A program made the translations under genes and the position numbers. A DNA stretch of 14,229 nucleotides, taken from Flavobacteriia bacterium. Its GTDB lineage: Bacteria > Bacteroidota > Bacteroidia > Flavobacteriales > Flavobacteriaceae. This document shows positions 1-7,746 of this stretch, in pieces. The notes below the pieces were generated by a model that had not been told where the DNA came from, did not search any database, and saw nothing but the letters and a program-made list of their open reading frames with translations. How positions within the stretch are numbered: position 1 is the stretch's first letter; every line of letters starts with the position of its first letter. The DNA is taken from positions 1 through 14,229 of the forward strand of contig DRQI01000192.1 in NCBI GenBank assembly GCA_011330545.1, read 5' to 3'.

Positions 1-2235
1 TGCAATGGCCGCATCTATATCATTGCCGTAATAAAAAACACGCTGTTTGTAATTTTTTAATTCTTTTACCAAGTCGACTAATTCTTCGGGATTCATAGCT
101 TTTAGCTCATCTACGGTATAAATATTTCTCAAACGCGAGTTTTCGCCGTATTTGCCATAATTGAAGAGCCCGTTCCAAAGGATATTTCCTTTTTGGGTTT
201 TCCCGTTTTCCCTGTCTTTTATAATTTTGGCCACATATTTATTATATGTTTCTTGGTCAGGCACAGCATTTGACCAAAGGTTTTCGAGTAGTGCTAAGCC
301 TTTTCCAAGGTTTTCTTTCAATCCCGAAATGTAGACATACGATTTGTCTCCTTGTGCCTGTACCCCATAAGAAATACCCAATTTATAAAACTCTTTTTTG
401 ACCTCTTCAGGTGATAATTTATCAGTTCCTAAAAAGTCTAAATAGCCCACTGCTAAGGGTAGTTTTTTATCATTATCCCTTCCCATATCAAAAATAAAAT
501 TCAACTCAAAAAGGTCATTGTTCTTATTTTTTATATAGGCTACTTCCAAGCCATTGCTAAGTTTCTTTTTCTGAATTTCCTTTTTATAATCAACAAAAAG
601 GGGTTTTAAAGGCTCCGGTTTTTGTGCGTTGAATTGTTTGACATACTCAGATTGTATGTCTCGATTTACTTCAACAGGCGTAATTCCGGGGTTTTCAACT
701 TTTACAATATTTTTATCTATGCCTTTTCGTTTATAAACCACTACATAATTGTCTTTATAAAAGGCATTGGCAAAATCAATTACTTCTTGTTTGGTTATTT
801 TTTTGAGCTCGTCTAAAAATTGAATTCTATCTTTCCAATCTTGATGATGTATAAAGGCATTATAATATTCGTTTGCCAAGGCGGTAGCGTCTTCATACTG
901 TTGTAATTCACTCAATTTCAAATCATTAATAACCGCTTCTAACATCCAATCTTCAAACTCTCCTTTTTTAATTTTTTCAATTTGCCCAAGTATCAAATCT
1001 TTTACCTCTTCTAAAGATTGCCCTTCTTTCGGGTTGCCATCCATATTGTGCAGCCCGTATTCAGTAAAGAAAATAGGAAATGAACTAGCCCGTTGTACTT
1101 TTTGTTTTTGATTGAGGTTTAAATCAAACAATCCGGCTTGGCTATTTGATAACATCATATCAATTAAGGTTACCATTTTTTCATCGTTGCTGCCCATGCC
1201 GCCGGAGCGAAATGTTATCGACATATTTTCGGCTGTCGGGCCAAACACTTCTTTTACAACAGGTGCCGTAATGGGCTTTTCAACGGGTAATGTAGGGTGT
1301 ACTACTTCTTTGTTTTTCAGTTTCCCAAAAGTAGCATCCACCATTTTTATGGTGTTGTCAAAATCTAAATCGCCTACCAATACCAACGCCATATTATTTG
1401 GCACATAATACTTGTCAAAATACTTATGAATGGCTACCATCGAAGGATTTTTTAAATGCTCTGAAGTACCGATAGTACTTTGTTGCCCGTAAGGGTGTGT
1501 TGGAAAAAGGCCTTGGAGCATAGCTTCAAATTTCTTATTGTAATCGCTGTCTTGCCCTCTGTTAAATTCTTCATACACCGCCTCTAATTCGGTATGAAAC
1601 AAACGCAACACTAATTTATTAAAGCGGTCGCCTTCTAAGTGCAACCATTTTTCTAATTCGTTAGCCGGAATTTTGTTGTGATACACCGTTTCTTCAACCC
1701 ATGTATGGGCATTGGTACCCTGTGCGCCGATAGAAGCGGTCATTTTATCGTATTCATTGGCAATGGCATAATTTGAGGCTTCCAATGAAACTTTATCAAT
1801 TTCTTTATAAATCTCTTTTTTCTTCTCAGGGTCTTTCTCTGCACGATGCTTTTCGTATAAATCAGAAATTTTGGCTAAGTATTCTTTTTCCTTTTCCCAA
1901 TTAGCGGTACCAAATTTATCGGTACCTTTAAATACCATGTGTTCTAAATAATGTGCCAATCCGGTAGTTTCTTTAGGGTCATAATTAGAACCTGCCCTTA
2001 CAGCAATATAAGTTTGTATTTTAGGCTCGTCATTATTTTTACTCAGGTAAACTTTTAGTCCGTTTTTTAAGGTGTACAACCGCAATCCTGTTGGGTCGTT
2101 TTCTACGGTTTCATACGAATATCCGTTGGCATCTGTAGTTGTTTTTGCAGTAAATTCTTTTTTTGTAGTTTCGGTTTTACAGCTTATAAAGGCTATTAAA
2201 AAACCGACACAGAAAAGCAATTGTAGTTTTCTCAT
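1..2235 (-). CDS. M16 family zinc metallopeptidase, lipoprotein (3' end cut by the window edge)
   Basis: An open frame of 745 codons runs from ATG at 2235 to the left edge without a stop, so the C-terminus is missing. The N-terminus is a lipoprotein signal: MRK, a hydrophobic stretch, then FISC with Cys19 as the predicted lipidated residue, so the protein is likely anchored in an envelope membrane and exposed to the periplasm or outside. The inverted zinc motif HYLEH is at 95-99 (His95 and His99 metal ligands, Glu98 catalytic), and the Glu-rich stretch ELEAVYEEFNR near 216-225 should supply the third ligand. Between them lies a charged insertion (about 113-160) rich in Lys and Glu. Residues from about 45 to 230 form the active M16 domain. 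The following part and a second repeat starting near 530 match the inactive half of two-domain M16 proteins. Family members of this type are usually 900-1000 residues, so roughly 200 residues are absent. It probably degrades peptides, but its substrate is unknown. Confidence 0.9.
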   Translation of the reverse strand, partial: MRKLQLLFCVGFLIAFISCKTETTKKEFTAKTTTDANGYSYETVENDPTGLRLYTLKNGLKVYLSKNNDEPKIQTYIAVRAGSNYDPKETTGLAHYLEHMVFKGTDKFGTANWEKEKEYLAKISDLYEKHRAEKDPEKKKEIYKEIDKVSLEASNYAIANEYDKMTASIGAQGTNAHTWVEETVYHNKIPANELEKWLHLEGDRFNKLVLRLFHTELEAVYEEFNRGQDSDYNKKFEAMLQGLFPTHPYGQQSTIGTSEHLKNPSMVAIHKYFDKYYVPNNMALVLVGDLDFDNTIKMVDATFGKLKNKEVVHPTLPVEKPITAPVVKEVFGPTAENMSITFRSGGMGSNDEKMVTLIDMMLSNSQAGLFDLNLNQKQKVQRASSFPIFFTEYGLHNMDGNPKEGQSLEEVKDLILGQIEKIKKGEFEDWMLEAVINDLKLSELQQYEDATALANEYYNAFIHHQDWKDRIQFLDELKKITKQEVIDFANAFYKDNYVVVYKRKGIDKNIVKVENPGITPVEVNRDIQSEYVKQFNAQKPEPLKPLFVDYKKEIQKKKLSNGLEVAYIKNKNNDLFELNFIFDMGRDNDKKLPLAVGYLDFLGTDKLSPEEVKKEFYKLGISYGVQAQGDKSYVYISGLKENLGKGLALLENLWSNAVPDQETYNKYVAKIIKDRENGKTQKGNILWNGLFNYGKYGENSRLRNIYTVDELKAMNPEELVDLVKELKNYKQRVFYYGNDIDAAIA

Positions 2236-2266
2236 TAGTAATTGATTAGGTTTTAATAAATGTTTT

Positions 2267-2298
2267 CAAATATAGGCAACGCAATACTCTTTTTACAA
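2267..2298 (-). promoter_or_regulatory. Candidate promoter of the M16 peptidase gene
   Basis: On the minus strand, TTG (2298-2296) is followed after 21 bases by TATATTTG (2274-2267). This is a perfect fit to the Bacteroidota primary sigma-factor pattern, TTG-N(17-23)-TAnnTTTG. Transcription would begin near 2260 and give a leader of about 25 bases. It is the best-formed promoter in the window. The match is seen directly; its activity is inferred. Confidence 0.6.
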
Positions 2299-2389
2299 TT
2301 CTTTAACGTTATTAATATAATTTTAACATTCTTTTTAAAATAAAAATGCCGTTCGAGAATACTATTTTGCTTCGTAATAGTAATGCATC

Positions 2390-2401
2390 ACCACATGTGG
2401 T
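2390..2401. promoter_or_regulatory. 12-bp perfect palindrome between two divergent peptidase genes
   Basis: ACCACATGTGGT reads the same on both strands. It lies about 10 bp upstream of the candidate -33 element of the S9 peptidase gene, a position often used by dimeric regulators. It could equally be chance, because there is only one copy and no known operator that I can name. Confidence 0.3.
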
Positions 2402-2410
2402 AGATATCTT

Positions 2411-2442
2411 TTGGCAACTTTATATAAAATAATGTAACTTTT
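2411..2442 (+). promoter_or_regulatory. Candidate promoter of the S9 peptidase gene
   Basis: TTG at 2411-2413 is followed after 21 bases by TAACTTTT at 2435-2442. This matches TAnnTTTG except for the last base. Transcription would start near 2450 and give a leader of about 36 bases. It is weaker than the divergent promoter on the other strand. Confidence 0.4.
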
Positions 2443-2485
2443 TCTTTTTACGGGCGTCTTGTAAGAAACTACTAAATAATAATCA

Positions 2486-4423
2486 ATGAAAAAACTAGTA
2501 CTGCTGTCGTTTGCTTTCGCACTCATGATAGCTTGTAAAGACACTAAAAAAGCCGACGAAGTCGCATTGAACCCACCACCGACAATTTCTGTTGAAGATT
2601 TTTTTAAGAATTCTGAAAAACGCACCTTTAGGCTCTCACCTAATGGCGAGTACATTGCCTACATGGCGCCTTATAAAAACAGGATGAATATTCACGTCAG
2701 GAAATTTGACAACGATTCGGCTGTCAGGGTTACCAACGTTACCGACCGTGACTTGGCAGGCTATTTTTGGGCAAATAATGACCGGCTTGTCTACATTCGC
2801 GATAAAGGCGGAAATGAAAATTTTCATTTGTTTGCTGTTGATAAAGACGGTTCTAATGAAAAAGACCTCACTCCCTTTGACGGCGTAAGAGCCCAGATTA
2901 TTGACGATTTGGAAAATAATGAAAAGGAAATGATTATTGGCTTAAACAAGAGAAATCCGCGTGTATATGACCCATATCGTATCGACATTACTACCGGAAA
3001 AATGAAATTGTTATATGAAAACCCCGGAAATATTACCGGTTGGGGTACCGACCACAATGGCAAGTTGCGTTTAGCTTATGTAACCAATGGCGTAGACCAA
3101 ACCATTTTATACCGAGAAACGGAAGATAAGCCTTTTCAAGAAGTAATTACTACTGATTTCAAACAAGCCTTATCGCCTCAATTTTTTGATTTTGACAATG
3201 GCAATGTAGTATATGCCACTTCTAATTTGGGCAGGGATAAAGCAGCAGTGGTGAAATATGACCTCAAAGAAAAGAAAGAAATAGAAGAAATTTTTATGGA
3301 TAGTGATGTGGATGTTAACGGAATCTCTTATTCTACCAAAAGGAAAGTCCCCACAGTTATCAGTTATACCAAAGCGAAATTAAATCGTAAATTTCTAGAT
3401 AAGGAAACCGAAGCCATCTATGCCAAATTAGCGAAAGAGTTAGGTGCCGATAACGAATATTACATCACCTCGACTAATAAAAATGAGGATAAATTTTTAA
3501 TTTATATGGGCAATGACAGAACGCGGGGCTCTTATTACTTTTATGATAAAACAAGTGATAAAATTGAGCACTTGGCTGATTCAAGCCCTTGGATTAAATC
3601 TGAGCAAATGGCTAAAATGAAGCCAATCCACTATACATCAAGGGATGGTTTGACCATCAATGGTTATTTAACATTGCCATTGGGCAGAGAGGCTAAAAAT
3701 TTACCGGTAGTCATCAATCCGCATGGAGGCCCTTGGGCAAGGGATAGTTGGGGTTTTAACCCCGAAGTGCAATTGTTGGCCAATAGAGGGTATGCGGTGT
3801 TACAAATGAATTTTAGAGGCTCTACAGGTTATGGAAAATCTTTTTGGGAACGTTCTTTTAAACAATGGGGCCAAGCCATGCAAGACGATGTAACGGATGG
3901 CGTTCAATGGTTGATTAAAGAAGGTATTGCCGACCCTGACCGCGTTGCTATTTACGGCGGTAGTTATGGTGGGTATGCTACCTTAGCGGGAATCACCAAA
4001 AACCCTGAATTATATGCTGCTGCTGTTGATTACGTAGGTGTTTCTAACCTTTTTACCTTTATGGAAACAATTCCTCCGTATTGGGAGCCTTATAAGAAAA
4101 TGCTCTATGAAATGGTAGGTGACCCAAGTACTAAGGATAGTATTATGTTACGCGCCAATAGCCCTGTATTTCATACTGATAAGATTAAAGCGGCCTTATT
4201 TATTGCACAAGGTGCCAATGACCCTCGTGTTGCCAAAGCCGAATCTGACCAAATGGTGGAAGCCTTAAAGAAACGGGGAATTAGCGTACAGTATATGCTT
4301 AAAGAAAATGAAGGCCATGGCTTTCACAATGAAGAGAACCGATTTGATTTTTACAAAGCTATGACACGGTTTTTAGATGAAAACTTAAAGAAAAAACAGA
4401 CTGACAACGATATAAAAACTTGA
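2486..4423 (+). CDS. S9 family prolyl-oligopeptidase-type serine peptidase, lipoprotein
   Basis: The 645-residue protein begins with a lipoprotein signal (MKKLVLLSFAFALMIAC, predicted lipidation at Cys17), so it acts in the cell envelope. Residues of about 35-370 are rich in short beta strands, consistent with the N-terminal beta-propeller that screens substrates in S9 enzymes. Residues 380-635 form the alpha/beta-hydrolase domain. The nucleophile is Ser493 in GGSYGG. HGGPW at 413-417 is the usual oxyanion-loop motif, Asp579 lies in GANDPRV, and His611 lies in NEGHGF, so the triad is complete. The sequence resembles the acylaminoacyl-peptidase/DPP5-like S9C branch more than DPP4. Such enzymes cut short peptides at the N-terminal end. 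The gene is monocistronic, divergent from the M16 peptidase gene and closed by a strong hairpin. A role in peptide nutrient use beside the M16 enzyme is inferred from the pairing. Confidence 0.92.
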   Translation: MKKLVLLSFAFALMIACKDTKKADEVALNPPPTISVEDFFKNSEKRTFRLSPNGEYIAYMAPYKNRMNIHVRKFDNDSAVRVTNVTDRDLAGYFWANNDRLVYIRDKGGNENFHLFAVDKDGSNEKDLTPFDGVRAQIIDDLENNEKEMIIGLNKRNPRVYDPYRIDITTGKMKLLYENPGNITGWGTDHNGKLRLAYVTNGVDQTILYRETEDKPFQEVITTDFKQALSPQFFDFDNGNVVYATSNLGRDKAAVVKYDLKEKKEIEEIFMDSDVDVNGISYSTKRKVPTVISYTKAKLNRKFLDKETEAIYAKLAKELGADNEYYITSTNKNEDKFLIYMGNDRTRGSYYFYDKTSDKIEHLADSSPWIKSEQMAKMKPIHYTSRDGLTINGYLTLPLGREAKNLPVVINPHGGPWARDSWGFNPEVQLLANRGYAVLQMNFRGSTGYGKSFWERSFKQWGQAMQDDVTDGVQWLIKEGIADPDRVAIYGGSYGGYATLAGITKNPELYAAAVDYVGVSNLFTFMETIPPYWEPYKKMLYEMVGDPSTKDSIMLRANSPVFHTDKIKAALFIAQGANDPRVAKAESDQMVEALKKRGISVQYMLKENEGHGFHNEENRFDFYKAMTRFLDENLKKKQTDNDIKT

Positions 4424-4445
4424 TTCTTTTAGTTTAGTTAACGGG

Positions 4446-4486
4446 AATAAGCCTGTAGGTGTTATACTTACAGGCTTATTTATTTT
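4446..4486 (+). terminator. Intrinsic terminator of the S9 peptidase gene
   Basis: A perfect 12-bp stem (AATAAGCCTGTA at 4446-4457, TACAGGCTTATT at 4469-4480) encloses an 11-base loop and is followed by the T-rich run TATTTTT. It lies 22 bp after the S9 stop codon, between convergent genes. Read from the sucD side, no T-run follows the stem, so it should work mainly on the plus strand. Confidence 0.8.
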
Positions 4487-4513
4487 TAAACTATCGGAAA
4501 GTTATCAATACTA

Positions 4514-5386
4514 TTATGCTAAAACTTCGGCTACTTTTTTACCTATTTCTGCGGGAGATTTCACTACGTAGATTCCGTTTTCGGCCAAAATTTTCATCTT
4601 AGCTTGCGCAGTATCGCCTTCACCGCCAACGATAGCACCGGCATGTCCCATTGTCCTGCCTTTTGGTGCCGTTTGTCCGGCAATAAAACCTACAACCGGT
4701 TTTCTGTTGCCATCAGCTTTAATCCATTTTGCGGCATCGGCTTCTAACTGCCCTCCTATTTCGCCAATCATCACAATACATTCGGTATCATCATCATTCA
4801 TCAATAACTGAACGGCATCTTTGGTAGTGGTGCCGATAATCGGGTCGCCGCCAATACCGATAGCAGTAGTGATACCTAAGCCTTGTTTTACTACTTGATC
4901 GGCAGCTTCATAGGTTAATGTTCCTGATTTAGAGATAATACCCACGCTGCCTTTTTTAAATACAAAACCGGGCATAATGCCTACTTTTGCTTCTCCGGGA
5001 GTGATAACGCCCGGGCAATTTGGCCCTACCAATCGAGTGTCTCTATCAGCAATATAGGCTTTTACTTTTACCATATCGGCAATAGGTATTCCTTCGGTAA
5101 TACAAATAATAACTTTAATGCCGGCATCGGCGGCTTCCATAATGGCATCTGCCGCAAAAGCCGGAGGTACAAAAATAATACTGGTGTCGGCCCCTACTTT
5201 TTCTACGGCATCGGCAACGGTATTAAAAACCGGTTTGTCTAAATGGGTTTGCCCTCCTTTGCCGGGGGTAACGCCCCCTACAACATTGGTACCGTATTCA
5301 ATCATTTGTTTGGCGTGAAAAGTACCTTCACTGCCTGTAAAGCCTTGTACTATTATTTTTGAATCTTTATTTACTAAAACACTCAT
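4514..5386 (-). CDS. sucD: Succinate-CoA ligase, alpha subunit
   Basis: The 290-residue product is the alpha subunit of succinyl-CoA synthetase, a TCA-cycle enzyme that interconverts succinyl-CoA with succinate while making ATP or GTP. The CoA-binding Rossmann domain shows [10 protein letters not shown] at 15-24 and covers roughly residues 1-125. GPNCPG at 121-126 is a family signature. The phosphorylated histidine is His248 in MGHAGAI (His246 in the E. coli enzyme). The length is normal and the protein looks intact. The beta subunit gene sucC is not in the window. The nucleotide-specifying part lies in the beta subunit, so ATP or GTP use cannot be judged here. The gene lies downstream of the lpxD paralogue across a 146-bp gap holding a tandem repeat and a promoter-like -7 box, so it may be transcribed separately from the lipid A block. 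A purine-rich GAGAGGAT lies directly before the ATG. Confidence 0.97.
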   Translation of the reverse strand: MSVLVNKDSKIIVQGFTGSEGTFHAKQMIEYGTNVVGGVTPGKGGQTHLDKPVFNTVADAVEKVGADTSIIFVPPAFAADAIMEAADAGIKVIICITEGIPIADMVKVKAYIADRDTRLVGPNCPGVITPGEAKVGIMPGFVFKKGSVGIISKSGTLTYEAADQVVKQGLGITTAIGIGGDPIIGTTTKDAVQLLMNDDDTECIVMIGEIGGQLEADAAKWIKADGNRKPVVGFIAGQTAPKGRTMGHAGAIVGGEGDTAQAKMKILAENGIYVVKSPAEIGKKVAEVLA

Positions 5387-5395
5387 ATCCTCTCT

Positions 5396-5449
5396 GTTTA
5401 ATCGTTTATTTGTTTATTTGTTTAATCGTTTATTTGTTATTTGTTTAAC
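5396..5449. repeat. Short imperfect tandem repeat upstream of sucD
   Basis: Two tandem copies, 24 bp at 5396-5419 and 23 bp at 5420-5442, differ by a single T. Each begins GTTTAATCGTTTATTTG. The first seven bases of a third copy follow at 5443-5449. Each unit also contains smaller TTTATTTG steps. In the sucD transcript this would be an A-rich, unstructured leader. It could be a replication-slippage product. Confidence 0.75.
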
Positions 5450-5490
5450 TGTAGAATTTTATTATTTTTTAACCGCGTATAAACTTCTAA

Positions 5491-5498
5491 CAAAAGTA
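5491..5498 (-). promoter_or_regulatory. sucD: Possible -7 promoter element for sucD
   Basis: TACTTTTG on the minus strand fits the Bacteroidota TAnnTTTG element exactly. No TTG is found 17-23 bases upstream, so the element is incomplete. A start near 5484 would give a leader of about 98 bases that includes the tandem repeat. Confidence 0.3.
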
Positions 5499-5532
5499 CT
5501 TTAAATTTCAATGTTTATATATAATTTAACGT

Positions 5533-6453
5533 TTATTTTTTTTCTTTTACCAACTGTTTTAAGGTAGCTAATTCTTTTAATTTTTGGCGCGATTCGGTAA
5601 TCGGGGTACCAAAATAAGATTTTCCTCCTGCGACTGATTTTGTAACTCCGGTTTGGCCTAAAATAACAGCGCCTTTTCCGATGGTAATGCCGCTATTGGT
5701 TCCTACTTGCCCCCATATAGTCACTTCATCTTCAATAATACAACATCCGGCAATGCCTACTTGCGAAGCTATTAAACATTTTTTGCCAATTACGGTATCA
5801 TGGCCAACTTGTATTTGATTGTCTAGCTTGGTGCCTTCTTTTATCGTTGTTTGTCCGGTAACACCCCTGTCAATAGTGCATCCGGCACCGATTTCTACAT
5901 TGTTTTCTATGGTAACGCTACCGCATGAAATTAATTTATCAAAACCTGTTTTCCTATTTTTATAGTAGAAAGCATCTGCGCCCAAAACGGTTCCTGCATG
6001 GATAATTACATTGTTGCCAAGGGTACAGTCATCATAAATGGCAACATTTGCATGGATTAAGCAATTATTGCCAATAGTGACATTGTTACCAATATATACA
6101 TTGGGTTGTATGATAGTATTGGTGCCTATCTTAGCCGAACCTGCAATTGATTTTACGGAAGGTGTAAACGGATTAAAATGCTTTGAGAGTTTATTAAAAT
6201 CTGTAAAAGGGTCGTCTGAAATCAATAAAGCCTTCCCTTCGGGACATGCTACTTTTTTATTGATTAACACTACGGTAGCTGCAGAATGTAACGCTTTGTC
6301 ATAATATTTAGGATGGTCAACAAAAACAATGTCTCCTTGGCTTACTACATGGATTTCATTCATGCCCAATACAGGAAAATTATCATCTCCAATATATTCA
6401 CAGTCAATTAGTTTAGCAATTTCTTTTAAAGTATATGTTTTAGGGAATTTCAT
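5533..6453 (-). CDS. LpxD-like left-handed beta-helix acyltransferase, second paralogue
   Basis: This 306-residue protein has the LpxD layout. An N-terminal uridine-binding-like domain covers about 1-95, with FVDHPKYY at 44-51 matching the conserved NPKY segment. A left-handed beta-helix of hexapeptide repeats (IGxNVxIG type) covers about 105-270, and a short Lys-rich helix forms the C-terminus. LpxD adds the second 3-hydroxyacyl chain to UDP-acylglucosamine in lipid A synthesis. The catalytic-position histidine is kept (His218 in DNQIQVGHD). The second conserved histidine of true LpxD (GHL, His278 in the copy at 9928-10962) is replaced by Gly255 in NSGITIG. The GCDGFGF segment of the other copy reads GADAFYY here. 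It may acylate a different sugar nucleotide or use a different acyl donor. It begins 9 bp after the lipoprotein gene upstream and was probably co-transcribed with it. Automatic pipelines would likely call it LpxD. Confidence 0.85.
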   Translation of the reverse strand: MKFPKTYTLKEIAKLIDCEYIGDDNFPVLGMNEIHVVSQGDIVFVDHPKYYDKALHSAATVVLINKKVACPEGKALLISDDPFTDFNKLSKHFNPFTPSVKSIAGSAKIGTNTIIQPNVYIGNNVTIGNNCLIHANVAIYDDCTLGNNVIIHAGTVLGADAFYYKNRKTGFDKLISCGSVTIENNVEIGAGCTIDRGVTGQTTIKEGTKLDNQIQVGHDTVIGKKCLIASQVGIAGCCIIEDEVTIWGQVGTNSGITIGKGAVILGQTGVTKSVAGGKSYFGTPITESRQKLKELATLKQLVKEKK

Positions 6454-6462
6454 GGTTTTTTA

Positions 6463-7065
6463 TTATTGAATTGGCTCAAAAGACGTATTGATAACTTCAA
6501 AAGTATTTTCATACCGGCTTAACTTGCCTAAAAGTGTCCAGTTCATAATCATAAATACTTTCTCTTTTCCTTCGATAAAAGCGATGATATATCCTATTTT
6601 TTGATTTTCGACGGTACCCATTAATTTAAACTGCCTTGCATTGTAACCATTGATTTCTATCAGGCCGTAAGGCTCAATTTTATATACGTTATCCATACCC
6701 TCTGTAATGAAATTTTTTTGTATGGTGGTATAATTATCTATCAACGATAATTCAGAATCGTAGGCTTCCAGTTCTTTAAAGTAATCGACAAACTCTTGTT
6801 TATTTTCATCAATCACAATCGTATAAATTTCTTTGTATATATTGGCATATTGCAATGAGGCTTCTTTATTTAGCGTATGCATTACTTTCATATACTTCGG
6901 AATTGAAATTGTATACAAACTGTCTACGGTAAGCGTCTTAAAATTTGAATCTGAAATACTTTCGTTCTCTGAACGTTCAAAGCTTTCTTTAACAATACTT
7001 TTTACAATTTGCTTACAAGAAACAAGCTGTAATACTATCATTAGAAGTACGATATTTCTTTTCAT
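6463..7065 (-). CDS. Small lipoprotein of unknown function
   Basis: I do not recognise a named family. The 200-residue product begins with MKRNIVLLMIVLQLVSC, a clear lipoprotein signal with Cys17 as the predicted modified residue, so it is membrane-anchored on the envelope side. After a Ser/Glu-rich linker (18-45), the mature part alternates strands and helices. It starts with a SISIPKYMK strand near 53 and ends with a strand reading INTSFEPI. This order loosely resembles the Mog1/PsbP-like alpha/beta sandwich of small secreted proteins, but that is a fold guess from the pattern. The gene lies 36 bp after efp and 9 bp before the LpxD-like gene, so it is probably expressed with them. Its position suggests an envelope-related role; nothing in the sequence shows a catalytic centre. 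Confidence 0.75.
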   Translation of the reverse strand: MKRNIVLLMIVLQLVSCKQIVKSIVKESFERSENESISDSNFKTLTVDSLYTISIPKYMKVMHTLNKEASLQYANIYKEIYTIVIDENKQEFVDYFKELEAYDSELSLIDNYTTIQKNFITEGMDNVYKIEPYGLIEINGYNARQFKLMGTVENQKIGYIIAFIEGKEKVFMIMNWTLLGKLSRYENTFEVINTSFEPIQ

Positions 7066-7101
7066 TGCGATTTTGAATAAGAAGGCTCGAAATAGCTTTA
7101 A

Positions 7102-7665
7102 TTATTTTACGCGCTCTTGATAGGTACCTTTATCGGTTTCTATTTTAATTTTGTCTCCTTCATTGATAAATAAGGGCACATTTACTTTTGCCCCTGTTTC
7201 AACCGTAGCGGGCTTGGTAGCATTGGTAGCCGTATTGCCTTTTACGCCCGGCTCGGTATGGGTAACTTCTAGTACCACATGTGCCGGCATTTCTACTGCC
7301 AAGGGCAATTCATCTTCTGAACGTACAATTACGGTGATGGTTTCGCCTTCTTTCATCAAATCGGGGGCGTCTAAAATTTCTTTTTGTAACTGTATTTGTG
7401 TATAATCGTCATTATTCATAAAATGATAGGTGTCGCCATCTCTGTACAGGTATTGATATTTTCTGGTTTCTACGCGTACTTCATCAATTTTATGGCCGGC
7501 TGAAAAAGTGTTGTCAATTACTTTACCGCTTGTTAAACTCTTTAATTTTGTACGTACAAAAGCCGGCCCTTTGCCGGGTTTTACGTGTTGAAATTCTACA
7601 ATTTTAAAAGTATCGCTATTGTATTTTATGCATAAGCCTTTTCTAATATCTGATGTTGTTGCCAT
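7102..7665 (-). CDS. efp: Translation elongation factor P
   Basis: The 187-residue product matches EF-P in length and along its whole sequence. EF-P binds between the P and E sites of ribosomes stalled at consecutive prolines and stimulates peptide bond formation. The N-terminal KOW-like domain carries the tip loop KPGKGPAF at 29-36. The lysine at the position modified in E. coli EF-P (Lys34 there) is Lys32 here. YLYRDGDTYHFMNN near 72-85 opens the central OB domain, and the C-terminal OB domain holds PGVKGNTA and VPLFINEGD and ends ERVK. Whether Lys32 is modified cannot be seen, since no epmA or epmB is in the window. The gene follows lpxA after an 81-bp gap containing a perfect hairpin, and precedes the small lipoprotein gene. 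Pairing of efp with the lpx genes is familiar in flavobacteria (from memory). Confidence 0.97.
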   Translation of the reverse strand: MATTSDIRKGLCIKYNSDTFKIVEFQHVKPGKGPAFVRTKLKSLTSGKVIDNTFSAGHKIDEVRVETRKYQYLYRDGDTYHFMNNDDYTQIQLQKEILDAPDLMKEGETITVIVRSEDELPLAVEMPAHVVLEVTHTEPGVKGNTATNATKPATVETGAKVNVPLFINEGDKIKIETDKGTYQERVK

Positions 7666-7714
7666 ATTTTGATTTACGATTTACAATTTGTAATGAATGT
7701 ACTATAATTTTTAT

Positions 7715-7740
7715 GATTTTCAAGTACGCCTTTGAAAATC
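7715..7740 (-). other. Hairpin in the lpxA-efp gap
   Basis: GATTTTCAA (7715-7723) and TTGAAAATC (7732-7740) form a perfect 9-bp stem with an 8-base loop. On the minus strand it begins 6 bases after the lpxA stop codon. The downstream bases are ATAAAAATTATAG, not a T-run, so it is a poor intrinsic terminator. It could be a processing site, a 3'-end stabiliser or a partial attenuator. Confidence 0.5.
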
Positions 7741-7746
7741 AATATT

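Noticed and set aside
622..1408. Plus-strand open frames at 622-816 and 1112-1408
   Set aside because: Both lie within the M16 peptidase coding frame, which is continuous and carries conserved residues; the plus-strand products look like translation shadows.
1..2235. Pseudogene or frameshift in the M16 peptidase
   Set aside because: The frame is open for 745 codons and in register to the window edge; the missing part is due to the edge, not a mutation.
2362..2827. Minus-strand frames overlapping the start of the S9 peptidase gene
   Set aside because: They cover the lipoprotein signal and propeller start of a clear gene and cross its promoter; no family features.
4446..4480. Bidirectional terminator also serving sucD
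   Set aside because: The stem is perfect, but on the minus strand it is followed by CCCGTTAAC rather than a T-run, so I list it only for the plus strand.
5396..5449. CRISPR array
   Set aside because: The repeat units are directly adjacent with no unique spacers, AT-rich and irregular.
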